The notes below the pieces were generated by a model. That model saw only the letters and a program-made list of their open reading frames with translations. It searched no databases and was not told the DNA's origin. From positions 1-56,270 of IMG/VR virus record IMGVR_UViG_3300009002_000352: a stretch of DNA of 56,270 nt; one strand, 5' to 3'. A program made the position numbers and the translations under genes. This DNA is from a virus. This document shows, in pieces, positions 21,518 through 29,775 of this stretch; position 1 is the stretch's first letter, and each line of letters opens with the position of its first letter.

Positions 21518-22030
21518 GTATTTTTTTCGCAATTTGTCTAGCCTTTTCTTTTCTTTCCTAGCTCTGTCTACTTGGACAGATGAAGCTCTGCTGGTGAAGT
21601 TTATACCAATAAGGTAATCGTTCGCTTGCTGAAAATACTTCGCCATGAACTCATTAAGTTTGTGTGTGTCAACGTTACCGTCAGCAGCGGCATATCTTGC
21701 TCTAATATACGATGGACGCTTCACCTTAATGAACAGCCCATTATATGTAACACATCCCTCTTCTTCATTTATTGTCTCTTCCGATTCCCACACGATAGTT
21801 GGGTTGAATACGGTGATGATATTATTAGGATCATCAGGATTCCCGACAACAAAAACCGAAAGGTTGATTCCACACTGATTAGCCGACAGCGCATAGGCAC
21901 GATTAGCTATCATCGTTTCTTTAAGGTTCTCTGCCAACTCAACTGGATCCATCTGTGGATTGTCGAAGTCAAACTTCACTGTTGCTCTACGCAAACCAAT
22001 ATGGTCTAACGACATCAAATTATATATCAT
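21497..22030 (-). CDS. Peptide-deformylase-like protein with degenerate active site
   Basis: 177 residues, similar in length to deformylases. Motif 1 is YALSANQCGI (46-55; usual GxGLAAxQ), motif 2 EGCVT (91-95; usual EGCLS, metal Cys kept). In motif 3, where FQHExDHLxGINF is expected, the sequence is FQQANDYLIGINF: both histidines and the glutamate of HExxH are replaced (Q135, A136, Y139). Peptide deformylases remove formyl groups from nascent proteins and need these residues, so this copy is probably inactive as a deformylase. It overlaps gp46 by four bases. A basic C-terminal tail (RARKEKKRLDKLRKK) is extra. Confidence 0.75.
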   Translation of the reverse strand: MIYNLMSLDHIGLRRATVKFDFDNPQMDPVELAENLKETMIANRAYALSANQCGINLSVFVVGNPDDPNNIITVFNPTIVWESEETINEEEGCVTYNGLFIKVKRPSYIRARYAAADGNVDTHKLNEFMAKYFQQANDYLIGINFTSRASSVQVDRARKEKKRLDKLRKKYLINLVK

Positions 22031-23742
22031 GGTGCTATCCTGCTAAACGATTTAACTTTCTCAAAACGGATCTGGCTGCGGAATTTATCAGTCAGAACGT
22101 CACCCTTGGTATGTGTAATGATAAAGACATTAGTGTCAGACATATCATTCAATAACTTTGTCAACTCATCAGTACCTGTAATGTCAAGAGAGTTATCAAA
22201 CACTTCATCGAGTATCAGTAGGTTTGTGTTTGTTGAATTCTTCAGCTTTGCAATGGCTCGCCATGTAAGTAGTAAGGCGATATCAATACGAGTCTTTTCT
22301 CCCTCAGAGAAACTAGCATAAGAAAACTCATCACGATGGCGACTTTTAATAATTTCATTGAATTCCTCATCAAGTTCAAAGTTCACAAAGAAGTCTAATG
22401 CTGACAAGTATTTGTTCACCAGCTTATTCATAATAGGGACATACTGCTTGATGATCTTTGACTTAATGCCGCCATCTTTAAGCATAGTAGATGCGATCTC
22501 AAACAATGCCTTATCTTCTGACAATGCGCTGGCTTGTTTATTATACACCCCCAAGTCTGTCTTGTAGCTATCCAGTTTAATGGTCGCATCGCTGTCTACA
22601 GTAGATTGCTGCTCGGCAGTTTGAATCTTCTGCTCAACACCTTTGATCTGATCACCATACAAACTAATTTGCGTTTGACAATCACGTATCTTATTCTGAG
22701 CATCTTGTATCTCATACTGTATAGTATTCATCTGACTCAGCTCTTCATGCAGCTCATCATACTCAACCTTCAATTGGCTTATAGCGTCTTGCGTTGTATG
22801 CAGTATCTCAGCGGTCTTGTCGATCTTCTGCTTCTTAACTTGCATGTCAATGATCTGTTCGCAGGTCGGGCAATTATCGTTGTTGTCATAGAACTTGATG
22901 CGCTTCTCAGCTTTCGATGACTTATCATGTAGCTTATCTAAGAGCGTTGACATCTTATTTGACTTAGCTTCAGACTTTCCTTTATGAGAGATTGAGTCAA
23001 TCAGAGTATCAGCTGTCATAGTAAGCGCAATACAAAGGTTGTCAGCATCCTGCTTTGACTCAACATATCCCTGAGCCTCATCCTTTAGCGAGGCAATCAG
23101 CTTATTGGCGTCCGAAGTAACCTGTCGAAGATATTCCTTTTGTACATCTATCTTCTCTTGAGTTATATCAAGTTGATAATTGACTTCAGCGATATTACGT
23201 TTGTTCTCAGAAACTCTTTCTTTCAACAAGAGATTCATAGTAGAGAATATCTGGATATCAAGCAAGTCCTCAATAACCTCTCTACGATCACGTGTAGATA
23301 ACTGCATGAACGGAGTGAAGGATGCGTTGCCTAGAATAACGATCTGAGTGAACGATTTATAATTCAGCTTGAGGATAGTGTTCTCTAGAATAATCTGGTA
23401 GTCTCTCGCATTTCCAGGTTGGTCAATCAGCTTCCCATTCTTGAATATCTCAAAGAACACTGGCTTCATACCTCTACGAACTTTGTACTCAACGGTTCCT
23501 ACATTGAACTCAATCTCAACCACACATCCCTTTTCGTTGATACTATTACAGAGCAACGCCTTATTGATCTTGCGGAAAGGTTTGTTGAATAGACCAAAGA
23601 CGAGAGCGTCTAATATGGTCGATTTACCCGCACCATTTTCGCCTGTAATGACCGTGCTCGGAGACCGATCAAGCTGGATCTCTGTAGCCACATTACCTGT
23701 GCTCAGGAAATTCTTGTAGGATAACTTCTTGAATAGTATCAT
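22027..23742 (-). CDS. 46: Recombination endonuclease subunit gp46 (Rad50/SbcC-like)
   Basis: 571 residues (T4: 560). ABC-type ATPase halves separated by a long coiled coil: Walker A GENGAGKS at 34-41, zinc hook CPTC at 291-294, signature SFSEGEKTRIDIALLL and Walker B LLILDEVFDNSLD near the C-terminus. With gp47 it resects double-strand ends for recombination-dependent replication and host DNA breakdown. A promoter within the end of gp47 (23774) can start it separately. Stop overlaps the deformylase-like start by four bases. Confidence 0.95.
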   Translation of the reverse strand: MILFKKLSYKNFLSTGNVATEIQLDRSPSTVITGENGAGKSTILDALVFGLFNKPFRKINKALLCNSINEKGCVVEIEFNVGTVEYKVRRGMKPVFFEIFKNGKLIDQPGNARDYQIILENTILKLNYKSFTQIVILGNASFTPFMQLSTRDRREVIEDLLDIQIFSTMNLLLKERVSENKRNIAEVNYQLDITQEKIDVQKEYLRQVTSDANKLIASLKDEAQGYVESKQDADNLCIALTMTADTLIDSISHKGKSEAKSNKMSTLLDKLHDKSSKAEKRIKFYDNNDNCPTCEQIIDMQVKKQKIDKTAEILHTTQDAISQLKVEYDELHEELSQMNTIQYEIQDAQNKIRDCQTQISLYGDQIKGVEQKIQTAEQQSTVDSDATIKLDSYKTDLGVYNKQASALSEDKALFEIASTMLKDGGIKSKIIKQYVPIMNKLVNKYLSALDFFVNFELDEEFNEIIKSRHRDEFSYASFSEGEKTRIDIALLLTWRAIAKLKNSTNTNLLILDEVFDNSLDITGTDELTKLLNDMSDTNVFIITHTKGDVLTDKFRSQIRFEKVKSFSRIAP

Positions 23743-23752
23743 AATTTACAGT

Positions 23753-24811
23753 TTACTCTATTGTGAGGGATTCATTATATAACGAACGGAGCAAAGAGTC
23801 AAGCCTTTCTTTGGGTACGCTGTCAGATAAGCCTCCAACATACTTAGAGAGTATCGTCATAGTGTCCTCAGCCTCATTCACTATATCCTCATCGTCCTCT
23901 AGATTCAGGTTCATATGATCATCTACGATCTGAATATTGAGTGGATCAGACTTATACAGCTTGTCAATGAATAGATCAAACCAGTATGGATTGTCACACT
24001 TCTGCTTAATCACCTTGACATAGGTGTTCTTGAACCCGTCAAAGTCTACATCGAGGATATCGCTCATCTCCTTACCAGTCTCATTATAGAACACTTTATG
24101 GAACATAGAGTATGGATTGCGTATGAACTCAAGCTCTCGCTTATCAGTATCGTAGATATGGAAGCCTTTAGTATCGCCATAATCAGCCCATGTAAGCTCA
24201 TATGGACAGCCGAGATACTCGATATTGTTTGTAGTTGACTTATGGTGGAAGTGACCAGAACACACAAGCTCAAACTTAGAGAAGTCCGCAATCTTCATAC
24301 CGTGCTCGTTCATATTACCACGGTCCATCAGACAGCCAGCAATCTCTAGGTGACCAAACAACACTTGAGCTGGGGTGTCTTTCATAGACTGAATCGCAGC
24401 TGCGTAGTTTTGATTGTTTATCCAAGGCATGATGTGAATGTCGTGACCATCAAACTTCAGGTCAGTAGGCTCTGAGTAATAGTTCACATTAGACTTATCA
24501 AACAGCTCCCGCATGGAGTTCACATCATTAGTGTTCTTATATGGAACGTCATGATTGCCGACTATAACATGTAACTCAATACCCTCTTCAGCACACTTAT
24601 CAATGAACATCTCTTTCATTCTGCGGAGAGTTACATAGTTGATATACTTGCGGCGATCGACAATATCACCCAGATGGATGATTGTATCAATACCCTGCTC
24701 CTTCAGGTGAGGAAAGAAGTGTTTGCTGTAAAACTTCTCAAAGTAGTCTAAGAAGTTTACGCTGTCATTACGAATACCGAAGTGTGTGTCGGTTACTAAT
24801 CCAATTTTCAT
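23753..24811 (-). CDS. 47: Recombination endonuclease subunit gp47 (Mre11/SbcD-like)
   Basis: 352 residues (T4: 339). Calcineurin-type phosphoesterase motifs in order: LVTDTHFG (D8, H10), HLGDIVDRR (47-54), VGNHDVP (84-90) and CSGHFHHKS. It is the nuclease partner of gp46. The start overlaps the gp55 stop by four bases, an arrangement shared with other marine T4-like phages (gp55-gp47-gp46). Confidence 0.95.
   Translation of the reverse strand: MKIGLVTDTHFGIRNDSVNFLDYFEKFYSKHFFPHLKEQGIDTIIHLGDIVDRRKYINYVTLRRMKEMFIDKCAEEGIELHVIVGNHDVPYKNTNDVNSMRELFDKSNVNYYSEPTDLKFDGHDIHIMPWINNQNYAAAIQSMKDTPAQVLFGHLEIAGCLMDRGNMNEHGMKIADFSKFELVCSGHFHHKSTTNNIEYLGCPYELTWADYGDTKGFHIYDTDKRELEFIRNPYSMFHKVFYNETGKEMSDILDVDFDGFKNTYVKVIKQKCDNPYWFDLFIDKLYKSDPLNIQIVDDHMNLNLEDDEDIVNEAEDTMTILSKYVGGLSDSVPKERLDSLLRSLYNESLTIE
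23774..23802 (-). promoter_or_regulatory. Sigma70-type promoter inside the end of gp47, for gp46
   Basis: Minus strand: TTGACT, 17 bp, TATAAT, 32 bases before the gp46 start. It lies in the last codons of gp47, so it doubles as coding sequence. Confidence 0.65.
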
Positions 24812-25371
24812 TGCTGAAGTTTGCCCTCTTCCGTTTCTTTCTTCTTCTTGATCTTTCTTCGCTTATTTTCTTCGAAGTCCTCAACAAACCTCGCCATGTA
24901 GTCTTCAGTCCACTCGCCATACTTAACGTTGTCATTGTAGTCATTACCAGAATCATGACCTTGAGTGTCCGCAGTATCACCCAACACATTAGTGTGCTCA
25001 GAGAACTTAATCTTCACATACAGGTTCTTTTTCTCTTTCTGTATTCTACGGAGGAACGCATAGTAGATGATCTGTGTGAAATACGCAAATGGGTTGTTCG
25101 ACTTCTCAGGGTTGAAGTTGTCAATATATTGTAGGCAGTTCTCGATACCATCACAGACCATCTCATCTCGAAAGGTGTAGTTGATGAAGTTTGGTTTGTA
25201 TGATAGGTGAGTCGCTATCTTCATAATGCAGTCAGCAATATAGTTCGAGACGATAGGTCTTGGTGCACCACTTTCCTTTGCGTCTATGACGCTCTGACGG
25301 AACTCAGTCATAGCCCCCAAGAACTTCTTGTTATCAACATAGTATGGCTTCTTCTTTGCTGCTTTTGACAT
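24808..25371 (-). CDS. 55: Late-transcription sigma factor gp55
   Basis: 187 residues (T4: 185). The conserved core is FINYTFRDEMVCDGIENCLQYIDNFNPEKSNNPFAYFTQIIYYAFLRRIQKEKK, the sigma region-2-like part that binds core polymerase and TATAAATA promoters. At least nine exact copies of that promoter are seen in this window, most before structural genes. T4 gp55 ends in a short hydrophobic motif that contacts the gp45 clamp; this protein ends in a lysine/glutamate tail (KKKKETEEGKLQQ) and shows no such motif. SD AGGATTATATT precedes the ATG. Confidence 0.92.
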   Translation of the reverse strand: MSKAAKKKPYYVDNKKFLGAMTEFRQSVIDAKESGAPRPIVSNYIADCIMKIATHLSYKPNFINYTFRDEMVCDGIENCLQYIDNFNPEKSNNPFAYFTQIIYYAFLRRIQKEKKNLYVKIKFSEHTNVLGDTADTQGHDSGNDYNDNVKYGEWTEDYMARFVEDFEENKRRKIKKKKETEEGKLQQ

Positions 25372-25380
25372 AATATAATC

Positions 25381-25788
25381 CTAATGCATCGTTGTATTAG
25401 CTGTTGATTCTGATTGAGCCACGACTTTAGCATACACTTCCTGTATCTGTCTATCGGTCATCTGTTCTTCATCATCAGAAGAGAAAAATGAAGCAGAGCT
25501 ATCACTTTCCATTGAATCATTTATTGTTTCTAGACATCTATTATAATACGTTATCATGTCCTCGTCAACCTCTGATTTCAACATAATTGCGCTTTGCTTT
25601 ATGTGAAACAGATTCACTTCTTTAGTCAACGGAACCCATATTGTACAGATGCAAATAGGCGAAGCATCCTTTCTGGTGTGTACAGTTATCTGTACTGGGT
25701 CGATGATATGAAGATGCGTTTCGTCTTCAAATGTAACTTCAGTAAGAAGCGTCTCTCCATTGATTAGCTTAACAATCTCAATGCTCAT
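25381..25788 (-). CDS. Hypothetical protein, possible Sm-like barrel
   Basis: 135 residues from the ATG at 25788 (MSIEIVKLINGETLL), with AGGGATTGAG just before it. The N-terminal 75 residues alternate beta strands (IEIVKLINGETLLTEVTFEDETHLHIIDPVQITVH), a pattern like Sm/LSM barrels. The C-terminal half is acidic and serine-rich (DSMESDSSASFFSSDDEEQM). A protein of this type is common between uvsW and gp55 in marine T4-like phages, from memory. RNA binding would fit the fold, but nothing is shown. It overlaps uvsW by 11 bases. Confidence 0.6.
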   Translation of the reverse strand: MSIEIVKLINGETLLTEVTFEDETHLHIIDPVQITVHTRKDASPICICTIWVPLTKEVNLFHIKQSAIMLKSEVDEDMITYYNRCLETINDSMESDSSASFFSSDDEEQMTDRQIQEVYAKVVAQSESTANTTMH

Positions 25789-27250
25789 TCTCAATCCCTA
25801 TATTATATATTTTATATTCAAAATTTTCTTCATTATACATCTTAACTCTCACAGCAAAATGTTTCAGTGTATGGTTATTCCATGACTTCCAGCTCAGGTC
25901 GTCGGATATATCATACAGAGTAGCGACCTCTTTATCATCGCCCTTTCTCAAGCCCCTGCCGATCGACTGTAAATTTCTTACACGTGACTTACTAGGACTG
26001 GCAAAGATAACATTATGTAAATTTCTAATGTTGATGCCAGTAGAGAAAGTCCCATAAGACGCAATAATAACGGCGTTGTTTTCTTTTTCGGTGATAGCAC
26101 GTACACTCTCTCTGGTATCGGCATCTACTCCTCCATATATAAAAAATACTTGTCTACCCTCTTCAGCAGCTTCGCTTATCATATCATATAAGATACGACC
26201 ATGCTTATCAACATACTGGAAGAGTAATAGTGTATTACCTTTTCGTGTTAAAGTCAAGTTCTTTAGGAACGCATTACGCTTGGCGTGGCTTACTATGAAG
26301 TCCATTTCAGCTTGATATGTTGAGTTCTTCACAACCTTTCGAGTAGCATCATCATACTTTAAGACGAGACATTTGATACGGAAGTCTGATAGAGTCTTGT
26401 TGTCAATCAGCTCTTTAGTGGTGATCACCCGCATAACTGGACCAAACATTCCCTCCAACACCAGCTTATTGGTTACAGTTCCGTCTAGTGTTCCAGTGAA
26501 GCCAAACCGATACTTACAATCAACCATCTTCTCCATAATCTTAGTCAGAGACGTTGCTTTAAATAGGTGGGCTTCATCGCCGATGATTATATCAAATTGA
26601 TCGAAGTATGATTTTGGTTGCTTGTAGATACTCTGCCAAGTACTGATAATTATTTTCGCTTCATCGACAGATTTAGCTTGACCTCCAGTAACAAGATGGG
26701 TATAATAGAACTGTCGCTCTTCGGAATAGTCATTAAAGTCTCCATTAAGCTGTGCTACCAATGATGTAGTCGGTACAATAACGAGTGCTTTCTTACAGGT
26801 CTTGCGTAGATAATACTTTAGTAGACAGTAGATGATAAACGACTTACCTGAAGCAGTAGGTGATAATATCAAAGCTCTGTGATTGCGAACAGCGTGAGCA
26901 ACAGCTCTTAACTGATAGTCCCTTGGCTTCCACTTACCCTCTGTAAGAAACTTCTCCAAACCATTCAGCGGAATGTCAATTGTATCGTCGATACCATCAT
27001 GAACAATAACTTCATACTCTCTATCAGCAGCAAACTTCTTTATCTTAGTGAGCAACCCTTTATAGATTTGCATTGTATTGACGTTGAATAGTCTTATCTT
27101 ACCGTCCCACATCTTAGCTCTTACTGATGGGATGAACGAAGCTCCTGGAACCTCAAACTCAAAATAGCTTGATAGCTCCATAGCAATTCCACGATCGCAT
27201 TCGACCTTTATGTGGACTTCATTCTTATTGTATATGTGTATCTGTTCCAT
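25778..27250 (-). CDS. uvsW: UvsW DNA/RNA helicase
   Basis: 490 residues (T4 UvsW: 503). The N-terminal beta domain (SYFEFEVPGASFIPSVRAKMWDGKIRLFN) precedes the superfamily 2 core: Q-motif-like KPRDYQLRAV, Walker A SPTASGKS (130-137), DEAH box IIGDEAHLF (225-228), motif III-like FGFTGT and motif VI QSIGRGLRKG. UvsW resolves R-loops and branched DNA, switching the phage from origin- to recombination-dependent replication. It lies between uvsY and gp55, three bases after uvsY. Confidence 0.95.
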   Translation of the reverse strand: MEQIHIYNKNEVHIKVECDRGIAMELSSYFEFEVPGASFIPSVRAKMWDGKIRLFNVNTMQIYKGLLTKIKKFAADREYEVIVHDGIDDTIDIPLNGLEKFLTEGKWKPRDYQLRAVAHAVRNHRALILSPTASGKSFIIYCLLKYYLRKTCKKALVIVPTTSLVAQLNGDFNDYSEERQFYYTHLVTGGQAKSVDEAKIIISTWQSIYKQPKSYFDQFDIIIGDEAHLFKATSLTKIMEKMVDCKYRFGFTGTLDGTVTNKLVLEGMFGPVMRVITTKELIDNKTLSDFRIKCLVLKYDDATRKVVKNSTYQAEMDFIVSHAKRNAFLKNLTLTRKGNTLLLFQYVDKHGRILYDMISEAAEEGRQVFFIYGGVDADTRESVRAITEKENNAVIIASYGTFSTGINIRNLHNVIFASPSKSRVRNLQSIGRGLRKGDDKEVATLYDISDDLSWKSWNNHTLKHFAVRVKMYNEENFEYKIYNIGIENEH

Positions 27251-27253
27251 AAT

Positions 27254-27685
27254 CTAACCTGTCGTAAACTTAGCCCAATCAACAGCCGATTTGATTTGGA
27301 AGCCACGGTTGTTTATACTCTTGATTATCGACTCAAGATAGCCAACCTTTTCTTCCTGCATACCAAGCTGTAGATTAGCCTGAATCATCATATCGTCTGA
27401 TTCTATATAGGTGTCTACTTCATTCTTCAATAATTTCTTAAAGAATTGCTGACGACCGATCTCTTGCAATTCGTCTTGATCAAGCTCGCCAAGATAATAC
27501 TCAAGAAGTTTCCTCCGAGTTTTCTTTGACTCAGCCTTGAGCTTGAACAGAGCTATGCGCTCGCCCATAAAGATTTTTAGATATTTGTTGTGTACTTGGG
27601 GAATCTTGGCGCTTTCCGCACCAAGCTCAGTTTCATCAATCTTACTATCTTTGTCCCACTCTTTTACTATCTGTTCTACGTTCAC
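27254..27685 (-). CDS. uvsY: UvsY recombination mediator
   Basis: 143 residues (T4: 137). Helical throughout; the pattern KYLKIFMGERIALFKLKAESKKTRRKLLEYYLG followed by EVDTYIESDDMMIQANLQLGMQEEKVGYLESIIKSINNRGFQIKSAVDW matches UvsY, including the closing SRGFAIK-type motif. It loads the UvsX recombinase onto gp32-coated single strands. The start is a GTG at 27685, with GAGGTGAT as ribosome binding site. It is the first gene after the promoter at 27723. Confidence 0.9.
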   Translation of the reverse strand: MNVEQIVKEWDKDSKIDETELGAESAKIPQVHNKYLKIFMGERIALFKLKAESKKTRRKLLEYYLGELDQDELQEIGRQQFFKKLLKNEVDTYIESDDMMIQANLQLGMQEEKVGYLESIIKSINNRGFQIKSAVDWAKFTTG

Positions 27686-27722
27686 ATATCACCTCATTAA
27701 AAAAAACACCATTCACCATACT

Positions 27723-27751
27723 ATTATACCGCATTACTTGATAGTCGTCAA
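27723..27751 (-). promoter_or_regulatory. Sigma70-type promoter for uvsY-uvsW
   Basis: Minus strand: TTGACG, 17 bp, TATAAT. The -35 box and spacer overlap the last codons of the tube-like virion gene. It separates early recombination genes from the late structural block. Confidence 0.7.
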
Positions 27752-28255
27752 CTCATATTTCCTATAGTTGAATGTTACTTGGGCTTGTAGATAATCAACA
27801 TCAGTTTGTTCAATGTTGAATTCAAGTGAAGAAAGGCTTGTTGGATACAAGTCTGTAAACTTGATTTCGATATTCGGGTTCATCGCAGCAGTAGTGATGA
27901 TCATTGATCCGTCAGAATAGATGTTGCCCTTATCGCTTTTGGTTCGACCAAATGCTTTTGCTTGATCGAAGTTGTCTGGATAACCAAGACCGATCAACCA
28001 ATCATATATCTCGCTGAAGTTCTTCATGTCTTCGTCAACACGAAAAGTCAGGGTGAACTGCCCGAACGACAACTTATCTCCAGGAACTGGTAGTTTGATG
28101 AATGGGTTGTTCATCTCAGTTGTTGTGGATAATGATATGTCAGGTATAGTCGCAGCTGTACAGAAATAGTTTACATGCGGTAAACGCTGTATGCTGAACC
28201 TGAATCCTATCGGCGATAAGAAACTCTTGTTGATTGGTTGTGTGTTTTGTGTCAT
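27734..28255 (-). CDS. Tail-tube-fold virion protein (gp19 superfamily)
   Basis: 173 residues. GFRFSIQRLPHVNYFCTAATIPDISL, then PFIKLPVPGDKLSFGQFTLTFRVDEDMKNFSEIYDWLIGLGYP, is the pattern of the T4 gp19-type tube fold (also used by gp54-like tube initiators). It is distinct from the true gp19 at 34228. Marine T4-like phages often carry such a second tube-like gene after gp23. It has its own late promoter (28285) and follows the gp23 terminator. Likely role: a tail or baseplate tube component. Confidence 0.7.
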   Translation of the reverse strand: MTQNTQPINKSFLSPIGFRFSIQRLPHVNYFCTAATIPDISLSTTTEMNNPFIKLPVPGDKLSFGQFTLTFRVDEDMKNFSEIYDWLIGLGYPDNFDQAKAFGRTKSDKGNIYSDGSMIITTAAMNPNIEIKFTDLYPTSLSSLEFNIEQTDVDYLQAQVTFNYRKYELTTIK

Positions 28256-28284
28256 GTAACTCCACCTTTAAATTGCTTACCCTC

Positions 28285-28292
28285 TATTTATA
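28285..28292 (-). promoter_or_regulatory. Late promoter (TATAAATA) for tube-like gene
   Basis: The minus strand reads TATAAATAGAGGG, five bases after the U-tract of the gp23 terminator and 30 bases before the tube-like gene. Confidence 0.75.
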
Positions 28293-28296
28293 AGGC

Positions 28297-28326
28297 AAAA
28301 AAAAGAGGAGACCGAAGTCTCCTCTC
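28297..28326 (-). terminator. Rho-independent terminator of gp23
   Basis: Minus strand: perfect 9-bp stem AGAGGAGAC/GTCTCCTCT closed by a TTCG tetraloop and followed by eight T residues, about 40 bases after the gp23 stop. The strongest terminator in the window, placed after the most abundant virion protein. Confidence 0.9.
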
Positions 28327-28366
28327 AAAATGTTCGGTATAAACCGAATCTTTTTTCTTCTTATTC

Positions 28367-29722
28367 TTACATAAGGTTGTTAACAGTCACTCGACGGTAG
28401 TACGAGTTCTTGTCAGAATCAGCACCAGCGGCATCAACACCGATAACGCCATTACCTTCAGCAGTTGCGAAAGGATTAGCAACCATACCATAGCGAGTCT
28501 TAAAGCCGATTTTAGGCTGGAAAGTATTCTCGCCAACAGCACGAACCATTTGTAACGGAACGTATGGGCAGTAGAACAAGCCAGCGTCAAAGGCAGAAGA
28601 ACCCTTATAGCCAAGAGTGAAGTAGTTAGTAGTAGTGTAAGGATCGATATAAACTTTAATGCGACCGTTTAATACACCAGCGAAAGTGTTACCAGAATCG
28701 TCTACTTGTAAGCTGTTGCTTAAAGCAGGAGCATAGTCAAGTACACCAGCCATTTGAAGAGCAGAAGCAACATCAGATGAACAGATCATCACGTTACCTT
28801 TACCACGACGAGTAGCTTTAGCGATTGCATTAGCTTCTTTTTCGATTTGGAACATCAAGCCTTTGAACTTCTCAACAGACCAGCGACCGTTAGAGTCAGT
28901 GTCTAGATCGAAAACACCAGCAGTAGTTACGCTATCTTGAGCACCAACAGTAGCAGTGATGTTGATAGTACGAACAACTTCGCGGTTGATTTCAGCAAGG
29001 ATCTCAGCAGACAAGATATTGCTTAACTCTTGCTCAGCGTCTAGACCATGTACAGCTTTAAGATCTTGAGCAAGTTCCATTGTGTACTCAGCTTTAAGCG
29101 CACGGCTCACAGCAACTACAGAAACTTTATCGATCGAGAAAGCCATTTCGTTGAAAGCATTGGCAGCGCCATCGCCTAATTTCTCAGCATCATCAGTGTC
29201 CATACCAGTAGATACTGTGTAAGTACCAGAAGGATCAGTACCAGCAGCAACACCAGCAGCACGAGCACCAGCACCGTTACCGATGGTTAGTTGAGAAGCA
29301 GCATTACCTTGCGCAGAACCAGAGAAAGTAGTATCAGCTTCGCCGAACAAAGCCTCACCAACACCAGTTTGGGCAGTGTATTGAGATTTCATTGCAAAGA
29401 TAAGTCCAGTTGGACCAGTCATAGGCTGTACGCCACAGATATCATATGCAATCAAGTTAGGCATAGAGCGACGAACAAGGCTGATCAATACAGGATCAAA
29501 ATTGTCAACGCTTGCGCCAGTTGCGTTAGCAGGAGCTGCTTCACCTAAAAGGCTAGGAGCGTGTGCGCCCATCTGGTGACCAGACTGCTCACGTGCTGCT
29601 TTTTCTTGGTTTTCTAAAAGTGTAGCAATAGTTGAACGCTTGTGTGCGCCGTCAATCTTTGGTAGATCAGCGTGCTCAAGGACAGGTTGCCACTTCGCTT
29701 GTAAATCGTTTGTTAGAATCAT
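28367..29722 (-). CDS. 23: Major capsid protein gp23
   Basis: 451 residues, typical of marine T4-like gp23 (T4: 521). Landmarks are the N-terminal NDLQAKWQPVLEHADLPKI, the SLVRRSMPNLIAYDICGVQPMTGPTGLIFAMKSQY segment, AFNEMAFSIDKVSVVAVSRALKAEYTMELAQDLKAVHGLDAE, and a C-terminal PLQMVRAVGENTFQPKIGFKTRYGMVANPF. The first 65 or so residues are probably cut off by the gp21 protease during maturation, as in T4. It has its own late promoter and a strong terminator, fitting very high expression. Confidence 0.97.
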   Translation of the reverse strand: MILTNDLQAKWQPVLEHADLPKIDGAHKRSTIATLLENQEKAAREQSGHQMGAHAPSLLGEAAPANATGASVDNFDPVLISLVRRSMPNLIAYDICGVQPMTGPTGLIFAMKSQYTAQTGVGEALFGEADTTFSGSAQGNAASQLTIGNGAGARAAGVAAGTDPSGTYTVSTGMDTDDAEKLGDGAANAFNEMAFSIDKVSVVAVSRALKAEYTMELAQDLKAVHGLDAEQELSNILSAEILAEINREVVRTINITATVGAQDSVTTAGVFDLDTDSNGRWSVEKFKGLMFQIEKEANAIAKATRRGKGNVMICSSDVASALQMAGVLDYAPALSNSLQVDDSGNTFAGVLNGRIKVYIDPYTTTNYFTLGYKGSSAFDAGLFYCPYVPLQMVRAVGENTFQPKIGFKTRYGMVANPFATAEGNGVIGVDAAGADSDKNSYYRRVTVNNLM

Positions 29723-29762
29723 TAGGTTCTCCTTAAATAAGACCTTGTAGTAGATACTTAGT

Positions 29763-29770
29763 TATTTATA
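29763..29770 (-). promoter_or_regulatory. Late promoter (TATAAATA) for gp23
   Basis: The minus strand reads TATAAATAACT, 40 bases before the gp23 start and within the spacer after gp22. Confidence 0.8.
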
Positions 29771-29775
29771 ATATT

